DNA of 64,000 nt from Bacteroidales bacterium (GTDB taxonomy: Bacteria > Bacteroidota > Bacteroidia > Bacteroidales > Tenuifilaceae), in NCBI GenBank assembly GCA_013376985.1, contig JACABB010000009.1, positions 84,919 through 148,918 on the forward strand. The letters run 5' to 3'. Position 1 is the first letter of the stretch. Each line of letters begins with the position of its first letter. Positions 46,265 through 55,491 of the stretch are shown here, in pieces. The notes below the pieces were generated by a model. That model was not told the DNA's origin. It saw only the letters and a program-made list of their open reading frames with translations, and did not search any database. A program made the position numbers and the translations under genes.

Positions 46265-46301
46265 AAAATAAAAAAACCGTCTTGATGATACTAAGACGGT
46301 T
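46265..46301 (-). terminator. Rho-independent terminator after the M2 peptidase gene
   Basis: On the minus strand a 9-bp stem (AACCGTCTT / AAGACGGTT) with a 9-base loop is followed by a run of T and a T/A-rich tail. It lies 25 bases beyond the M2 stop and uncouples it from the S9 peptidase gene. Confidence 0.88.
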
Positions 46302-46325
46302 CTTTATTTCTATAGTTTAATCACT

Positions 46326-48014
46326 CTATTTTTCTACAAACTGCTTAGCGTAGTATTTAGCAGTAAGTTTTTCGCCAGTTGCGCGTTGAATCATATCGTT
46401 CCATTGGTAATACTTACCTGATTTAAATACCTTTTCTTTAAGGTAATTCCCAACTTCAGGATGGTTTACAAAGCTAACATTCTTATAATCGCTATTCTTT
46501 AGTACGTTATCAGAAATGTAATAGAATAGCTGGGAAGCGAGCAGTTCTCCCATTAGGTAGTTATGATAGTAGCAGGGGTAAAGGGCTACGTGAATTTTTG
46601 AAGCCCAGTCTGGCTCATTGCGACCTTCGGGTTTCTTAAGTAGTTGATATTTTTCTACTAGAGCCCACCACAAAGCATTAAGATCTTGATCAGGATCTGC
46701 ATACATTGCTTTCTCGAAACGATACATTACCTGCGCCCAGCGGCTGAATGTTAGCTGTTCAAGGCGAAGAGATTTATTGCAAACATCAGCAATTTTAGCT
46801 TTTTGATCGGCGGTGATAATGCCCATATCAAGCATCCATTGTGGATTGCTTGCATTACGTCCATTCATCATAGCAATTGCTTCAGTTGTGAAAGTATGGG
46901 CAGATTCACGGAATAGGAAAGGTTTTTGAGGATCATAATATCTTGAGTAAACAGCATGTCCATATTCATGAAGCATGGTATTCATCCAACCCATAGTAGG
47001 TTTAACATTACAAAGTACCCTAACATCGCCGTTCCTATCAATATCAGTGCAGTAAGCATGTTGGTTTTTTCCTGGTTTCTCGAAAAGGTCAGATTTTTTA
47101 ATGAGATCATCGACATTTAGATTGATACCATTGTAGTACTTAGCAGTTAAATCAACTAGATTTTTATCGCTATAGAATTGATCCAAATCAATGTCATAGA
47201 TTTTTGGTGCTTCTTGGAAAAACCTATTCTGATAGTGCCAAGGCATCAGCTTTTCTTTTGCAATGCCATATCTTTTAGCAAAGTAAGTATCAATGTCACC
47301 CTTTAGTTCAGCAAAAGTATCTTTTGTTAGGCTATCAAGTTCATTAAAGAGTGAAAGTATTTCAGTTGGATTTTGCTCAGACAAGGTCATATTCATTGTA
47401 TGGTAATTCTCGTAGCCAAGTTCTTTGGCAATTTGATTTCTTAGTTTAACAATGGCAATAACATCTGCCGAAACTTCTTTACCAATCATTTTGTGAGCTT
47501 TCCATGCGGCTTCAAGTTCCTTAGAGTTGGTTGATGTTGATAAAATCCCTTCAATTTCATTGTCAGAAACCTTTTTACCATTTACATCGGCTCTAAAGTT
47601 GGAATACTTTTTCTCTAATTCGGATTCCATATTAATAACCTTTTCAAGAAGATCCTTGTTCACCTGATTTTGTAGAAAAAGTGGGTAGAGAATTTCCATT
47701 TGACGGTTAAGAACGGAATCTTTTACTAAACCCGATTCTTTTATCTCCTTTAGCTGTGCAAAAAGATTTGTATCGGAAAAAAGTTTAACGAGTTTGATTT
47801 TGGCATCTGCCGATTTTTGATAATCTTCATCTTTTCCCGAAATTGATGCATCCCAGCTTGTAATATTTTCTTCCTTTGTTAGAGGAGCTATTTCAGCCTC
47901 AAGCTTTGTGATTAAATCACGCAGTTTATTTTCCATTTTCTCCTGTTTTGAGGTGCACGAAAAGAACATCAATGGTAGTATTGATGCTGTAATAATTAAT
48001 AGTAGTTTATTCAT
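46326..48014 (-). CDS. M2-family zinc metallopeptidase (peptidyl-dipeptidase)
   Basis: A 562-residue lipoprotein (signal MNKLLLIITASILPLMFFSC, lipobox FFSC). The zinc-binding motif HEYGHA (H349, H353) with downstream Glu in FRESAHTFTTEAIAMM is complete, as in angiotensin-converting-enzyme-like (M2) peptidyl-dipeptidases. The whole chain is helical, as expected. It trims C-terminal dipeptides from peptides in the periplasm. Together with the S9 enzyme downstream it suggests a locus for peptide scavenging. Promoter at 48044-48075. Confidence 0.92.
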   Translation of the reverse strand: MNKLLLIITASILPLMFFSCTSKQEKMENKLRDLITKLEAEIAPLTKEENITSWDASISGKDEDYQKSADAKIKLVKLFSDTNLFAQLKEIKESGLVKDSVLNRQMEILYPLFLQNQVNKDLLEKVINMESELEKKYSNFRADVNGKKVSDNEIEGILSTSTNSKELEAAWKAHKMIGKEVSADVIAIVKLRNQIAKELGYENYHTMNMTLSEQNPTEILSLFNELDSLTKDTFAELKGDIDTYFAKRYGIAKEKLMPWHYQNRFFQEAPKIYDIDLDQFYSDKNLVDLTAKYYNGINLNVDDLIKKSDLFEKPGKNQHAYCTDIDRNGDVRVLCNVKPTMGWMNTMLHEYGHAVYSRYYDPQKPFLFRESAHTFTTEAIAMMNGRNASNPQWMLDMGIITADQKAKIADVCNKSLRLEQLTFSRWAQVMYRFEKAMYADPDQDLNALWWALVEKYQLLKKPEGRNEPDWASKIHVALYPCYYHNYLMGELLASQLFYYISDNVLKNSDYKNVSFVNHPEVGNYLKEKVFKSGKYYQWNDMIQRATGEKLTAKYYAKQFVEK

Positions 48015-48043
48015 TTGGTGTACTGATTAGATTTTTGAGACAT

Positions 48044-48075
48044 CAAATTTATAAAAGGGGTTTGGATTGGCAAAT
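48044..48075 (-). promoter_or_regulatory. Promoter of the M2 peptidase gene
   Basis: On the minus strand TTGCC is followed after about 19 bases by TAAATTTG (CAAATTTA at 48044-48051 on the plus strand), a good Bacteroidota promoter about 30 bases before the ATG at 48014. Confidence 0.68.
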
Positions 48076-48381
48076 GGAATAGGGGAATAGTTTTATTTAT
48101 ATAGTTTAATCTTCCTGTATACCACAGGTATTCGGATTCTTTAATAAGACAAAGGACTCTACGTGGTATCGCATTTTGCGATTTATTGTTGGAAAATGTA
48201 TGATGAGTTATGGGTAATGAAAATACAACCGATAAAATGTGGTTTTTAAATAATTTGGATAGAATAACGAGAGTTTAGCAAATCACTACTTTAACTATAT
48301 TCTTTGGATCAAAGAGAGGAGTGGTAGTATCTGTTATGGCCCCTTAATTTAAAAGAGGTTGGGAGGTTAGATAGCCTCAAA
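48076..48381. other. Intergenic region between the M2 peptidase and DUF4421 genes
   Basis: About 300 bases with no gene, terminator or repeat I can support. Both flanking genes are on the minus strand, so it must hold the end of one transcript. Confidence 0.35.
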
Positions 48382-49455
48382 CTACCCTCTATCAGGCGGA
48401 TCACCCGTGGCAAACCTCAGAAAATGCGGATGAATTATCCTATCAACTCTTTTCATAAACTTCCATTTGGAAGTATCAAGCCGATATCCAAGGAAAAATT
48501 CGGCATGACCAGAACTGAGTTTTAGTTGTGAATCCTCATGCTTAAAGGAAGATGTTTCAAGATAGACATTCAATCCCCAATAGAACTTATCTCCATTCCT
48601 TCCAATTGAGGTACGGAAAATTGTACGTAGAGATAGGGTGTTATATTTTCTTACAGTATCGTTGAAGGATGGGTATTGTGTTACCTGCTGAAGTGATAGC
48701 CCAGGAAGTAAAGTGAAACTGATAAAGTTCTTTTTGTAGATTGTAAATAGATGCGAGTAGCCAAAAGATACGCCTAGGTTGGAAAATATAGCTCCCTTTA
48801 AATCAAGCTTTGGATCAATGTACTGTTTTATTATTTTAGGTACAATTGATGTATCTGAGGCAACACCGTTTATTGAGAAAAAGCCTCCAAACATCCAACT
48901 CCCGCCGCTACGGCGCATTGCTTTAGTAAATGAATATGCTGCATTTGATGAATACCTATCGGGGCTAAAAATGTATGCAAAAGATGCAGCAAGTGAAACA
49001 GTTTGCAGATTAGGTGCTTGAGGGTATTGATCTCCTTTGTGCCAATTATCGATGTAAGTATCAGGATTTGAAAAGTAAAACCCTTTGTAATTTTTGACGG
49101 TGAGATCTATCATCAATTTCCGCATGGTATAGTGAGCCTCAAAGTCGAATTTTTGGGTTTTACCATACTTTTTATCTGTTTCGTAATCCGATGGCAATAA
49201 AAAACTTACACCAATCCCTAACCATGAGTATGAAAAGCCAAAACCAAACATTGGTTGGGGGTTTGGTTTAAAAAGAAGGTTTTTAGGAATTTCTGGATTT
49301 TGAATCTCAACCTGCGAAAAAGTTGGCCCAAGTTTAGTATAGAAATGGATATGTTTAGGGAAGCTGATTACCCTTAATGTATCATTTGAAGTAGCATTAA
49401 GAGAAATAAGTGTTAGAGCAAAAACTACTATGTGTTTTAAATATTTCATTATCAT
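48382..49455 (-). CDS. DUF4421 family outer-membrane beta-barrel protein
   Basis: A 357-residue exported protein with signal peptide ending NATS. The body has alternating aromatic/polar strands typical of an outer-membrane barrel: YTKLGPTFSQVEI, FGFGFSYSWLGIGVSFLLP, YKGFYFSNPDTYIDNW, all features of DUF4421, a Bacteroidota family of unknown role. It has no C-terminal sorting tail. It starts divergently from the porin-like gene, which begins 125 bases away. Confidence 0.82.
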   Translation of the reverse strand: MIMKYLKHIVVFALTLISLNATSNDTLRVISFPKHIHFYTKLGPTFSQVEIQNPEIPKNLLFKPNPQPMFGFGFSYSWLGIGVSFLLPSDYETDKKYGKTQKFDFEAHYTMRKLMIDLTVKNYKGFYFSNPDTYIDNWHKGDQYPQAPNLQTVSLAASFAYIFSPDRYSSNAAYSFTKAMRRSGGSWMFGGFFSINGVASDTSIVPKIIKQYIDPKLDLKGAIFSNLGVSFGYSHLFTIYKKNFISFTLLPGLSLQQVTQYPSFNDTVRKYNTLSLRTIFRTSIGRNGDKFYWGLNVYLETSSFKHEDSQLKLSSGHAEFFLGYRLDTSKWKFMKRVDRIIHPHFLRFATGDPPDRG

Positions 49456-49579
49456 TCAACCAATACACCTTGAGTGCTTAAAAGTAGCAATTTTTTTATT
49501 AGACAAACTATTCACACTTTTGCATGTTTTTTACAAAATAACCAAACTCATTAATATGCAGATTATAAGTAATTTAATA

Positions 49580-50839
49580 ATGAAAACTAAATCGATGAGA
49601 AAATCATTAGTACTAGGGTTCTTACCCATTGTTTTGCTTTTTGCAATAAATAATGTTAATGCACAAGAACCTGCTAAACCTAAGTTTGAACTTAAACCTT
49701 ACGGTTTTGTGGCTTACGATATTTATTTAGACACCTATAAGTCATTAGATACTAGGGACGGAGAACTTTATTTTTACCCATCAAAACCACAATTTGATAA
49801 GAATGGGAAAGATATGAATGTTAAGACAATGCTCGAAATGACTAGCTTAACATCAAGGTTAGGTACAAAAATTTTGGGTCCTGATTTCTTTGGAGCTAAA
49901 ACAACTGGTTTATTGGAAATGGATTTTTTTGGCACAAGTCAGGATCATGTTCAACTATTCAGACTCAGACATGCCATGATTAACCTTAGATGGGAAAAAT
50001 CGGAGTTACTAGTTGGTAACTATTGGCATCCCTTAATTTTAACGGAAATGATTCCCGGTACAATATCATTTGGTGGTGCAGCACCGTTTCATTCACTTAA
50101 CAGATCGGGTCAAATCAAATACACCTATCATGTTTCTCCAGTATTTAGGTTAACCGGTGCAGCAGTTATACATGGTTATCATCGCTCAAAAGGTCCTTAT
50201 GATGCGCAACGCTATTCAGGAAAACCAGATATTCAGTTACAACTTTCGTTTGGAAATCGTAAGGAATTTATGGCAGGGTGTACTGCTGGTTATAAATGGT
50301 TAACACCTAGGTTATATGATGATAAAGATACATTGGTAACCAATAAAACCATTGGTTCGTATGATTTACATGCCTTTTTAATGATAAAACCTGCTTCAAC
50401 AAGTATTAAATTAGAGGCCGTTTATGGACAGAACCTAACTTTCCTCAATATGATTGGCGGATATGGTATGAAAACAGGATCAAATAGTGTGAATGATGAT
50501 TATAGCTATACAAATCTTAAAACGCTTAGCGTTTGGGCGGATATTCAGCAAGATATGGATAAATGGTCAATTGGAGTATTCACTGGTTATCAAAAGCTAA
50601 TGGGTGCTGATGATAACTATACAACAATTAAGGATTACAACCTTAACGATGATTTAAGTTATATTTTTAGGCTATCTCCCAGAGTAGTTTATAAAGCGGA
50701 TGCTATGGTTATTGCTTTTGAATATATGCTAACAACTGCTGTTTATGGCAAAACTTGGGATGCTAAACATAAGGTAACTGACACCATGGATCCAGTTAGT
50801 AATAGCAGATTTTTAGTAAGAGTAAACTATAATTTCTAG
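49580..50839 (+). CDS. Porin-like outer-membrane protein (DcaP/OprP-type fold)
   Basis: A 419-residue exported protein from ATG 49580, signal MKTKSMRKSLVLGFLPIVLL (a second Met at codon 6 is possible). The longer frame upstream overlaps the divergent DUF4421 gene and is not credible. The body starts FELKPYGFVAYDIYLD and has many aromatic-ended strands (LGTKILGPDFFGAKTTGLLE, LRHAMINLRWEKSELLVGNY), as in trimeric porins or DcaP-like proteins. The C-terminus ends VRVNYNF, the usual barrel-closing Phe. Substrate unknown. Confidence 0.78.
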   Translation: MKTKSMRKSLVLGFLPIVLLFAINNVNAQEPAKPKFELKPYGFVAYDIYLDTYKSLDTRDGELYFYPSKPQFDKNGKDMNVKTMLEMTSLTSRLGTKILGPDFFGAKTTGLLEMDFFGTSQDHVQLFRLRHAMINLRWEKSELLVGNYWHPLILTEMIPGTISFGGAAPFHSLNRSGQIKYTYHVSPVFRLTGAAVIHGYHRSKGPYDAQRYSGKPDIQLQLSFGNRKEFMAGCTAGYKWLTPRLYDDKDTLVTNKTIGSYDLHAFLMIKPASTSIKLEAVYGQNLTFLNMIGGYGMKTGSNSVNDDYSYTNLKTLSVWADIQQDMDKWSIGVFTGYQKLMGADDNYTTIKDYNLNDDLSYIFRLSPRVVYKADAMVIAFEYMLTTAVYGKTWDAKHKVTDTMDPVSNSRFLVRVNYNF

Positions 50840-50917
50840 AACGTGCTATGCGTGAATACTTTTATTAGTAGTTGCTAAATTATAGTATCCACGCAATTTA
50901 AGAGTTCATAATAATGA

Positions 50918-50957
50918 ATGCATCCAATACCAACTAACTGTATTGGATGCATTTTTT
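50918..50957 (+). terminator. Rho-independent terminator after the porin-like gene
   Basis: A perfect 13-bp stem (ATGCATCCAATAC / GTATTGGATGCAT), loop CAACTAACT and six T, 79 bases after the stop at 50839. Confidence 0.93.
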
Positions 50958-51044
50958 GTGATACCTGCTATATTTAATCCTATTTAAAATAAATGAGTGC
51001 GATTTTTCTAATCCTCTTAGCAATTGTTGTGTAAAATATTGATT

Positions 51045-51482
51045 TTATTGTTGCGCTGAACTATAGGATTTAATTTGTAACTGATTGATCCCGAATTTAT
51101 TAATTAGCAGCCAATTTAATGCTGCTTTTTCAGTGTAGAAAATTTTTGTTTCATATTTCACCATAAATTTTGGAGAATGGTTTCTTAGCTCTAATAAATA
51201 AAATGCTATTGCCGTTTCGATAGGACTGTTAATAATCATTGCTTCAAATACCTTGACGTTTGCCTTTTCAATATATTTTTTGATTACCTCTGAAATGAAA
51301 TATAAATCCTTTATGCTAAAATTATAGCTAACTTTTGACGCATCTGTTAATAGATAGATTCTTTTCTCATTTGCATGATCATAAATATCTTTTAAGAGAG
51401 GTTCAATTTCTTCTAAGTTAAGAGTGTTTATTAAGTCAACTTTAATAATAAACTCATAATATTTGTTAAAGATTTTATACAT
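51045..51482 (-). CDS. Small STAS/SpoIIAA-like protein
   Basis: A 145-residue soluble protein. The pattern (IYLLTDASKVSYNFS, KVFEAMIINSPIETAIAFYLLEL, KIFYTEKAALNWLL) resembles the SpoIIAA-like/STAS proteins often found in Bacteroidota, which have an Asp at the strand end (LLTDASK) and a final helix with a FYTEKAALNWL motif. No signal peptide. Function and partner unknown; if truly STAS-like it could be part of an anti-sigma/phosphatase circuit, but no such neighbour is present. Confidence 0.6.
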   Translation of the reverse strand: MYKIFNKYYEFIIKVDLINTLNLEEIEPLLKDIYDHANEKRIYLLTDASKVSYNFSIKDLYFISEVIKKYIEKANVKVFEAMIINSPIETAIAFYLLELRNHSPKFMVKYETKIFYTEKAALNWLLINKFGINQLQIKSYSSAQQ

Positions 51483-51544
51483 TAAAAGGATATAAGCGAT
51501 TATGAATATCCTCTATTATACCTAATATCTAAAATGATCCCCTT

Positions 51545-51699
51545 GTCATTGGCTGCGCCGAACTCGTAAACTTGGTTCCGAGCGAAGTCCCGGAATCTAG
51601 ATTATAAAGAACGGGATTCATGCGTTATTCGCTTTGCTCATGAGGTAAGGGTTCGCAGGAACCGAGCGTATTTTGCGAGTTCGCCGCTAGGCAATGACA
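51545..51699. repeat. REP-like palindromic element
   Basis: A 155-bp imperfect palindrome with arms TTGTCATTGGCTGCGCCGAA and (reversed) TTGTCATTGCCTAGCGGCGA. Its right half contains ACCGAGCGtaTTTTGCGAGTTC (51661-51682), which also occurs in dyad R1 at 11807-11828. Locally much richer in G+C than the surroundings. It resembles the extragenic palindromes with GTCATTG ends found in many Bacteroidota. Confidence 0.65.
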
Positions 51700-51791
51700 A
51701 CTTGGGTTGTTTATTCCTGATTAGGTATTATTGCGGACAATCATTTAAGCGATTATTGATAATTTGTATTTGCAAAAAAGATGATTAAAAA

Positions 51792-51816
51792 AGAAAGCCT
51801 ATAAAATAGGCTTTCT
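51792..51816 (-). terminator. Hairpin with T-run on the minus strand
   Basis: An 11-bp perfect stem AGAAAGCCTAT / ATAGGCTTTCT with a 3-base loop; read on the minus strand it is followed by TTTTTT. It has no obvious gene of its own upstream in that direction before the peptidase terminator at 52533, so its role is unclear. Confidence 0.6.
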
Positions 51817-52532
51817 CCACCATTGACCAATTTAATCTAATCTAAAGCACTTGACCTAACAGTATAAAAATGATAAAAGCATATATTTTATTAGTTGAAT
51901 TTTTTTCATTACTGCAAAAAATACATCTTAAATAAATAGATGTTCAACTTAAATTGGAGAAAAATAAATCTCAGCAATATTCATTGCAAAGATGATTAAT
52001 CGTTGATTAGAATTGTAAAAAAGAAGGATAACAAACGTAATACTAATGAAATTTTGAGGACTACAATATAAATACTAATGTAAATATTGCGGTCATATAT
52101 ATGATACAGTATTTATTAAGTAATTGATTAATAATTATATATTTAAAAAAGTGATTTTTGATTGTCTCTTCCTAACTCATTTTTTAAATTTTTTGTGCAG
52201 TATTTATACTCTAATAATTTTGACTTTAATAGTAGTCGCTTTTGAACTCAAATTAAACTTTAAAAATGTGATTAGGATTAAATTAGATTGTTATTATTGA
52301 TATCGTTGATTTTGCAAATATTGGTTGATTGGAATAATGGATTATTTAAAAGTTGCTAAAAAATACTCCATAATTAAATTAGTTGAATTCTCAACGCTTT
52401 TAATTTTAGTAACACTCTAGTTCCATCCATTTAACATCAAAATAATAATTAATAGTTATAAGGCACTATCTAAAAAGGAAAATTAAGTTACTAGGAATTG
52501 AATATTTGGAAAACTTTTCGGAGGATATTAAT
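51817..52532. other. Long AT-rich intergenic region downstream of the papain-like protease
   Basis: About 700 very AT-rich bases without a gene. At 52090-52107 a near-palindromic CGGTCATATATATGATAC occurs, with an imperfect twin at 55067-55084 on the other side of the protease gene. Shorter flanking sequence (AATACTAAT) is shared too. No RNA family recognised. Confidence 0.4.
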
Positions 52533-52561
52533 AAAAAAGGGTGTCCTTTATCTGGACACCC
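52533..52561 (-). terminator. Rho-independent terminator after the papain-like protease
   Basis: Minus-strand hairpin with an 8-bp stem GGGTGTCC / GGACACCC, a 7-base loop and then TTTTTT, about 85 bases beyond the protease stop at 52646. Confidence 0.9.
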
Positions 52562-52645
52562 TCTTCTATTTTGCGTTAATTTGATTCTAAAATAAAAGAA
52601 TCCTTTTGAAACTTGTTTTTATTGAAAGTTAAAAAGTAGTAGAAT

Positions 52646-54916
52646 TTATCGTTTTGTTACTTTCAAAGTGTGATTTTTAAAGCCATCGTTAACTATTATA
52701 ATATAAACACCACTATTAGAATTAGAAAGATCAATCTCTTTTGATGCATTATCGTTAATATTTGATTTAGAGTAAATCTTAGCACCGGTTATTGAATAAA
52801 CATCAATTGATCTGATACTACCTTCGCTCTTTATGGTTATTATACCTGTTGTAGGATTTGGATATGCACTAATACTTTCATCAACATTTAGGTCAAGATC
52901 ATTACTTGCTTTTGGTGTGGCTACTCCTCCAGAGATTGTTAACCTAATGTTGGGGCGGTAACTTGTAACTGTTCCATTGCCTGTTGGAGCAGAGTTGTCG
53001 GCTCTAATATACATATGTTTGCTTGTAGCCGATGTGTAGCGAACTGCTGGGCCAGTGCTGGAACCAGCACCTGTTCCACCGTAATTAGTTTCAACAAGTA
53101 CCATAAGGTTATTAGTACCTCCTGTGAAACTAAATGGTGTTGTCAAAGTAAAGGTTTTCCATGTGTTTGCAGTTGTACCTGCCATTGTTCCGCTATAAAC
53201 TAGCGTTGCACCTGAGATAGAATTTGCCCATGTTGTAGCCGTAATGGTTGATGCTGTTGTTTGCTTAATATAGATTTTTACAGGAACATTATATGTAGTA
53301 GCTACTGTAGGATACCACTCAACTATGCTTATTGAACCAGTTGTACCCACTTCAGCTGCTGTATAAATTGATGCACTTCTCTCATAGCCATAGTAGCAAT
53401 TAATTGGGTAACCTTGGGTTGAGGTTCCTGTACCAATAGTAACAGTTGTTCCACTGCCACCATTTAAGGTTGTTACGTTAACAGTATTACTTGCAGCAGA
53501 TGCATTACCAGCAGCATCTTTAGCCTTTACGTAGAATGAATAAGCAGTAGCGGCTGTTAATCCAGTTACATTATAGGAAGTGGTAGTTGTGTTAGCAAGG
53601 AAAGAACCATTCTTATACACATCATACCCAGTAACAGCAACATTATCAGTAGATGCAGTCCAGCTTAGACTACAACCTGATGATGTAATATTGCTTGAAG
53701 CAAGATTGGTTGGTGCGGTTGGTGCTTGAGTATCGGGAGCAGATGGTGTATAAACTAAATAGCATACGGAACATGCTACACGACAAGATGTAACAGCAAC
53801 TCTCATGTAGCCACTTTCTCCCCATGAGCTACCCCATGAGTTTCTTAGTATCCAGTAGTCACCAGCAGTTGCATCGTGTCCCCAACCTACTAGAGCTATT
53901 GCATGATCGGTTGTTGTGTTTTCACAAGGACTTCCGTTACAAGCAGTTTTAGTGTCAGAGTATATACCTCCTGAATAGTTATTCCAGCTTGTTGCAGTGG
54001 CATCAACTGCAGCATCAACAACACCATAGGTCATAATTGCTGTTTTAATTGCCTCAATATTTGAACAAGGAACCCTATACCAAGCACTGAATTTGGTCTT
54101 GGAGGCAGTTGAGGCTGCTGAAGGACAGGTTTGATCTTGATCAAGGTATGGAAAAACAGATTCATTAACAACACCAACATCACATAGAGCTTGTAATTCA
54201 GAATAAGAATAGTCCGCTCCTTTAGCACAAGTTCCACCAAAATGACCTTTATATGCAGGCATTGCAGATAAGCAATAGATAATGTAGGACTCGGAGAAAT
54301 CGGCTGTGTTTGAATCGTACTTTCCTGTTGCAAAATTGTAAGTACCTTCGGCACATGCATTTGCCCCGAATGAGTAGCAAGAACCACAGCTGCCTTGATC
54401 ACGAACTGGCCCAATGTAGCTGTGCCCATTGTAGTTTCTCCAATCGAAAGATGCAGGATTCGCTTTTGATGCCGTGAAATTAGGATTGTACTTGGCAACT
54501 TCGTAGATATCCTTTTCAGGACCTCTGGTTGCCAATTCCATCTTGTCACCATTTTTCTCCATCAATTCATTTAAAGTAACCCTTTCTTTTAATCCCTTTA
54601 CATCACGAGTACATACTGCATACTCAGTTACATATCCATCGATTTTTTCTGTAACGGTTTCAATATTGTACCCTTTTTTTGCTGCATAGGAGTATTCCTT
54701 AGCAACTTTACCTTTGTAGAAATCCCATGCATTTACCGTTTGGCCTGATGGGAGGGTACACATACCAACTTCATTACCTTGCTTGTCGGTTTGAACGGAG
54801 TACTTGTACCCTAAAGTTTCACAATAGGTCGCAGCAGGGTTTCTATACCCCTTTTGTGCGAACGAGGCTATGCATATCACCATGGATAGGATAACCAATT
54901 TAATTTTTTTCGTCAT
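52646..54916 (-). CDS. Secreted papain-family (C1A) protease with FN3 and T9SS tail
   Basis: A 756-residue secreted protease. After a signal peptide (ending SFAQ) comes a DUF333-like stretch (25-70: NPAATYCETLGYKYS, GMCTLPSGQTVNAWDFYKG) and a propeptide. The papain domain has DQGSCGSCYSFG with catalytic C180, DHAIALVGWGHD (His) and NSWGSSWGESGY (Asn). An FN3 domain (about 395-480), a beta-rich domain and a C-terminal T9SS sorting tail (ISAYPNPTTGIITI to LKVTKR) follow. It should be moved across the outer membrane by the type IX system and act on external protein. DUF333 joined to a C1A protease is unusual. It is a single-gene unit. Confidence 0.92.
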   Translation of the reverse strand: MTKKIKLVILSMVICIASFAQKGYRNPAATYCETLGYKYSVQTDKQGNEVGMCTLPSGQTVNAWDFYKGKVAKEYSYAAKKGYNIETVTEKIDGYVTEYAVCTRDVKGLKERVTLNELMEKNGDKMELATRGPEKDIYEVAKYNPNFTASKANPASFDWRNYNGHSYIGPVRDQGSCGSCYSFGANACAEGTYNFATGKYDSNTADFSESYIIYCLSAMPAYKGHFGGTCAKGADYSYSELQALCDVGVVNESVFPYLDQDQTCPSAASTASKTKFSAWYRVPCSNIEAIKTAIMTYGVVDAAVDATATSWNNYSGGIYSDTKTACNGSPCENTTTDHAIALVGWGHDATAGDYWILRNSWGSSWGESGYMRVAVTSCRVACSVCYLVYTPSAPDTQAPTAPTNLASSNITSSGCSLSWTASTDNVAVTGYDVYKNGSFLANTTTTSYNVTGLTAATAYSFYVKAKDAAGNASAASNTVNVTTLNGGSGTTVTIGTGTSTQGYPINCYYGYERSASIYTAAEVGTTGSISIVEWYPTVATTYNVPVKIYIKQTTASTITATTWANSISGATLVYSGTMAGTTANTWKTFTLTTPFSFTGGTNNLMVLVETNYGGTGAGSSTGPAVRYTSATSKHMYIRADNSAPTGNGTVTSYRPNIRLTISGGVATPKASNDLDLNVDESISAYPNPTTGIITIKSEGSIRSIDVYSITGAKIYSKSNINDNASKEIDLSNSNSGVYIIIVNDGFKNHTLKVTKR

Positions 54917-55491
54917 AAAAAATTTAAGTTAGGTTAATAAAAAGTTACAAAAAGCTAATTGGAGAGGCATAAGCCTCTACAAAATGAAATTCATATAAAG
55001 ATTGTTGACTTGGATTGGAATTAAAAATAAAGAAGGGCTACAAATACAATACTAATTAAAATAGTACGGTCATAAATATGATACAACATAACTTAAGTAG
55101 TAGATAATAAAAATATTAATAAATGGATAGATATTGAACTTTACCCTAAATATTGGACACTATATTTGGGGTAAAGTTCATTACTTACGGTTTTTTTGTT
55201 TTTTCTATAGTAGAACTCTAAGACAAGAAATATTTTATACACATCAAATAATAAGATTAAATTTACTACAGCTAATTAAGTAGTTGATTATTAGTTTTAA
55301 TAGTAATTCTGTATCTAAAATGTTATATAAATATTAAAAATTGTATTAAGGATATGCTTTGCATTTCTAAAAAAATTCAAATTATAAAACTATTTTTAAC
55401 CCTATATGTATTTAAATAATGGAACCAAATTTATCAACAAAGATTTCATGTTATTAATGGTAAAATTTTCAAGAGAAAAATTTCTATTAAA
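54917..55491. other. Intergenic region between the protease and the radical SAM operon
   Basis: About 575 AT-rich bases holding the protease promoter (minus strand) and that of the operon starting at 55492 (plus strand). A near-palindromic CGGTCATAAATATGATAC is at 55067-55084. No gene or RNA recognised, and I could not fix the operon promoter. Confidence 0.4.

Noticed and set aside
49430..49579. N-terminal 50-residue extension of the porin-like protein
   Set aside because: It would overlap the start of the divergent DUF4421 gene and place a second hydrophobic stretch before a normal signal peptide.
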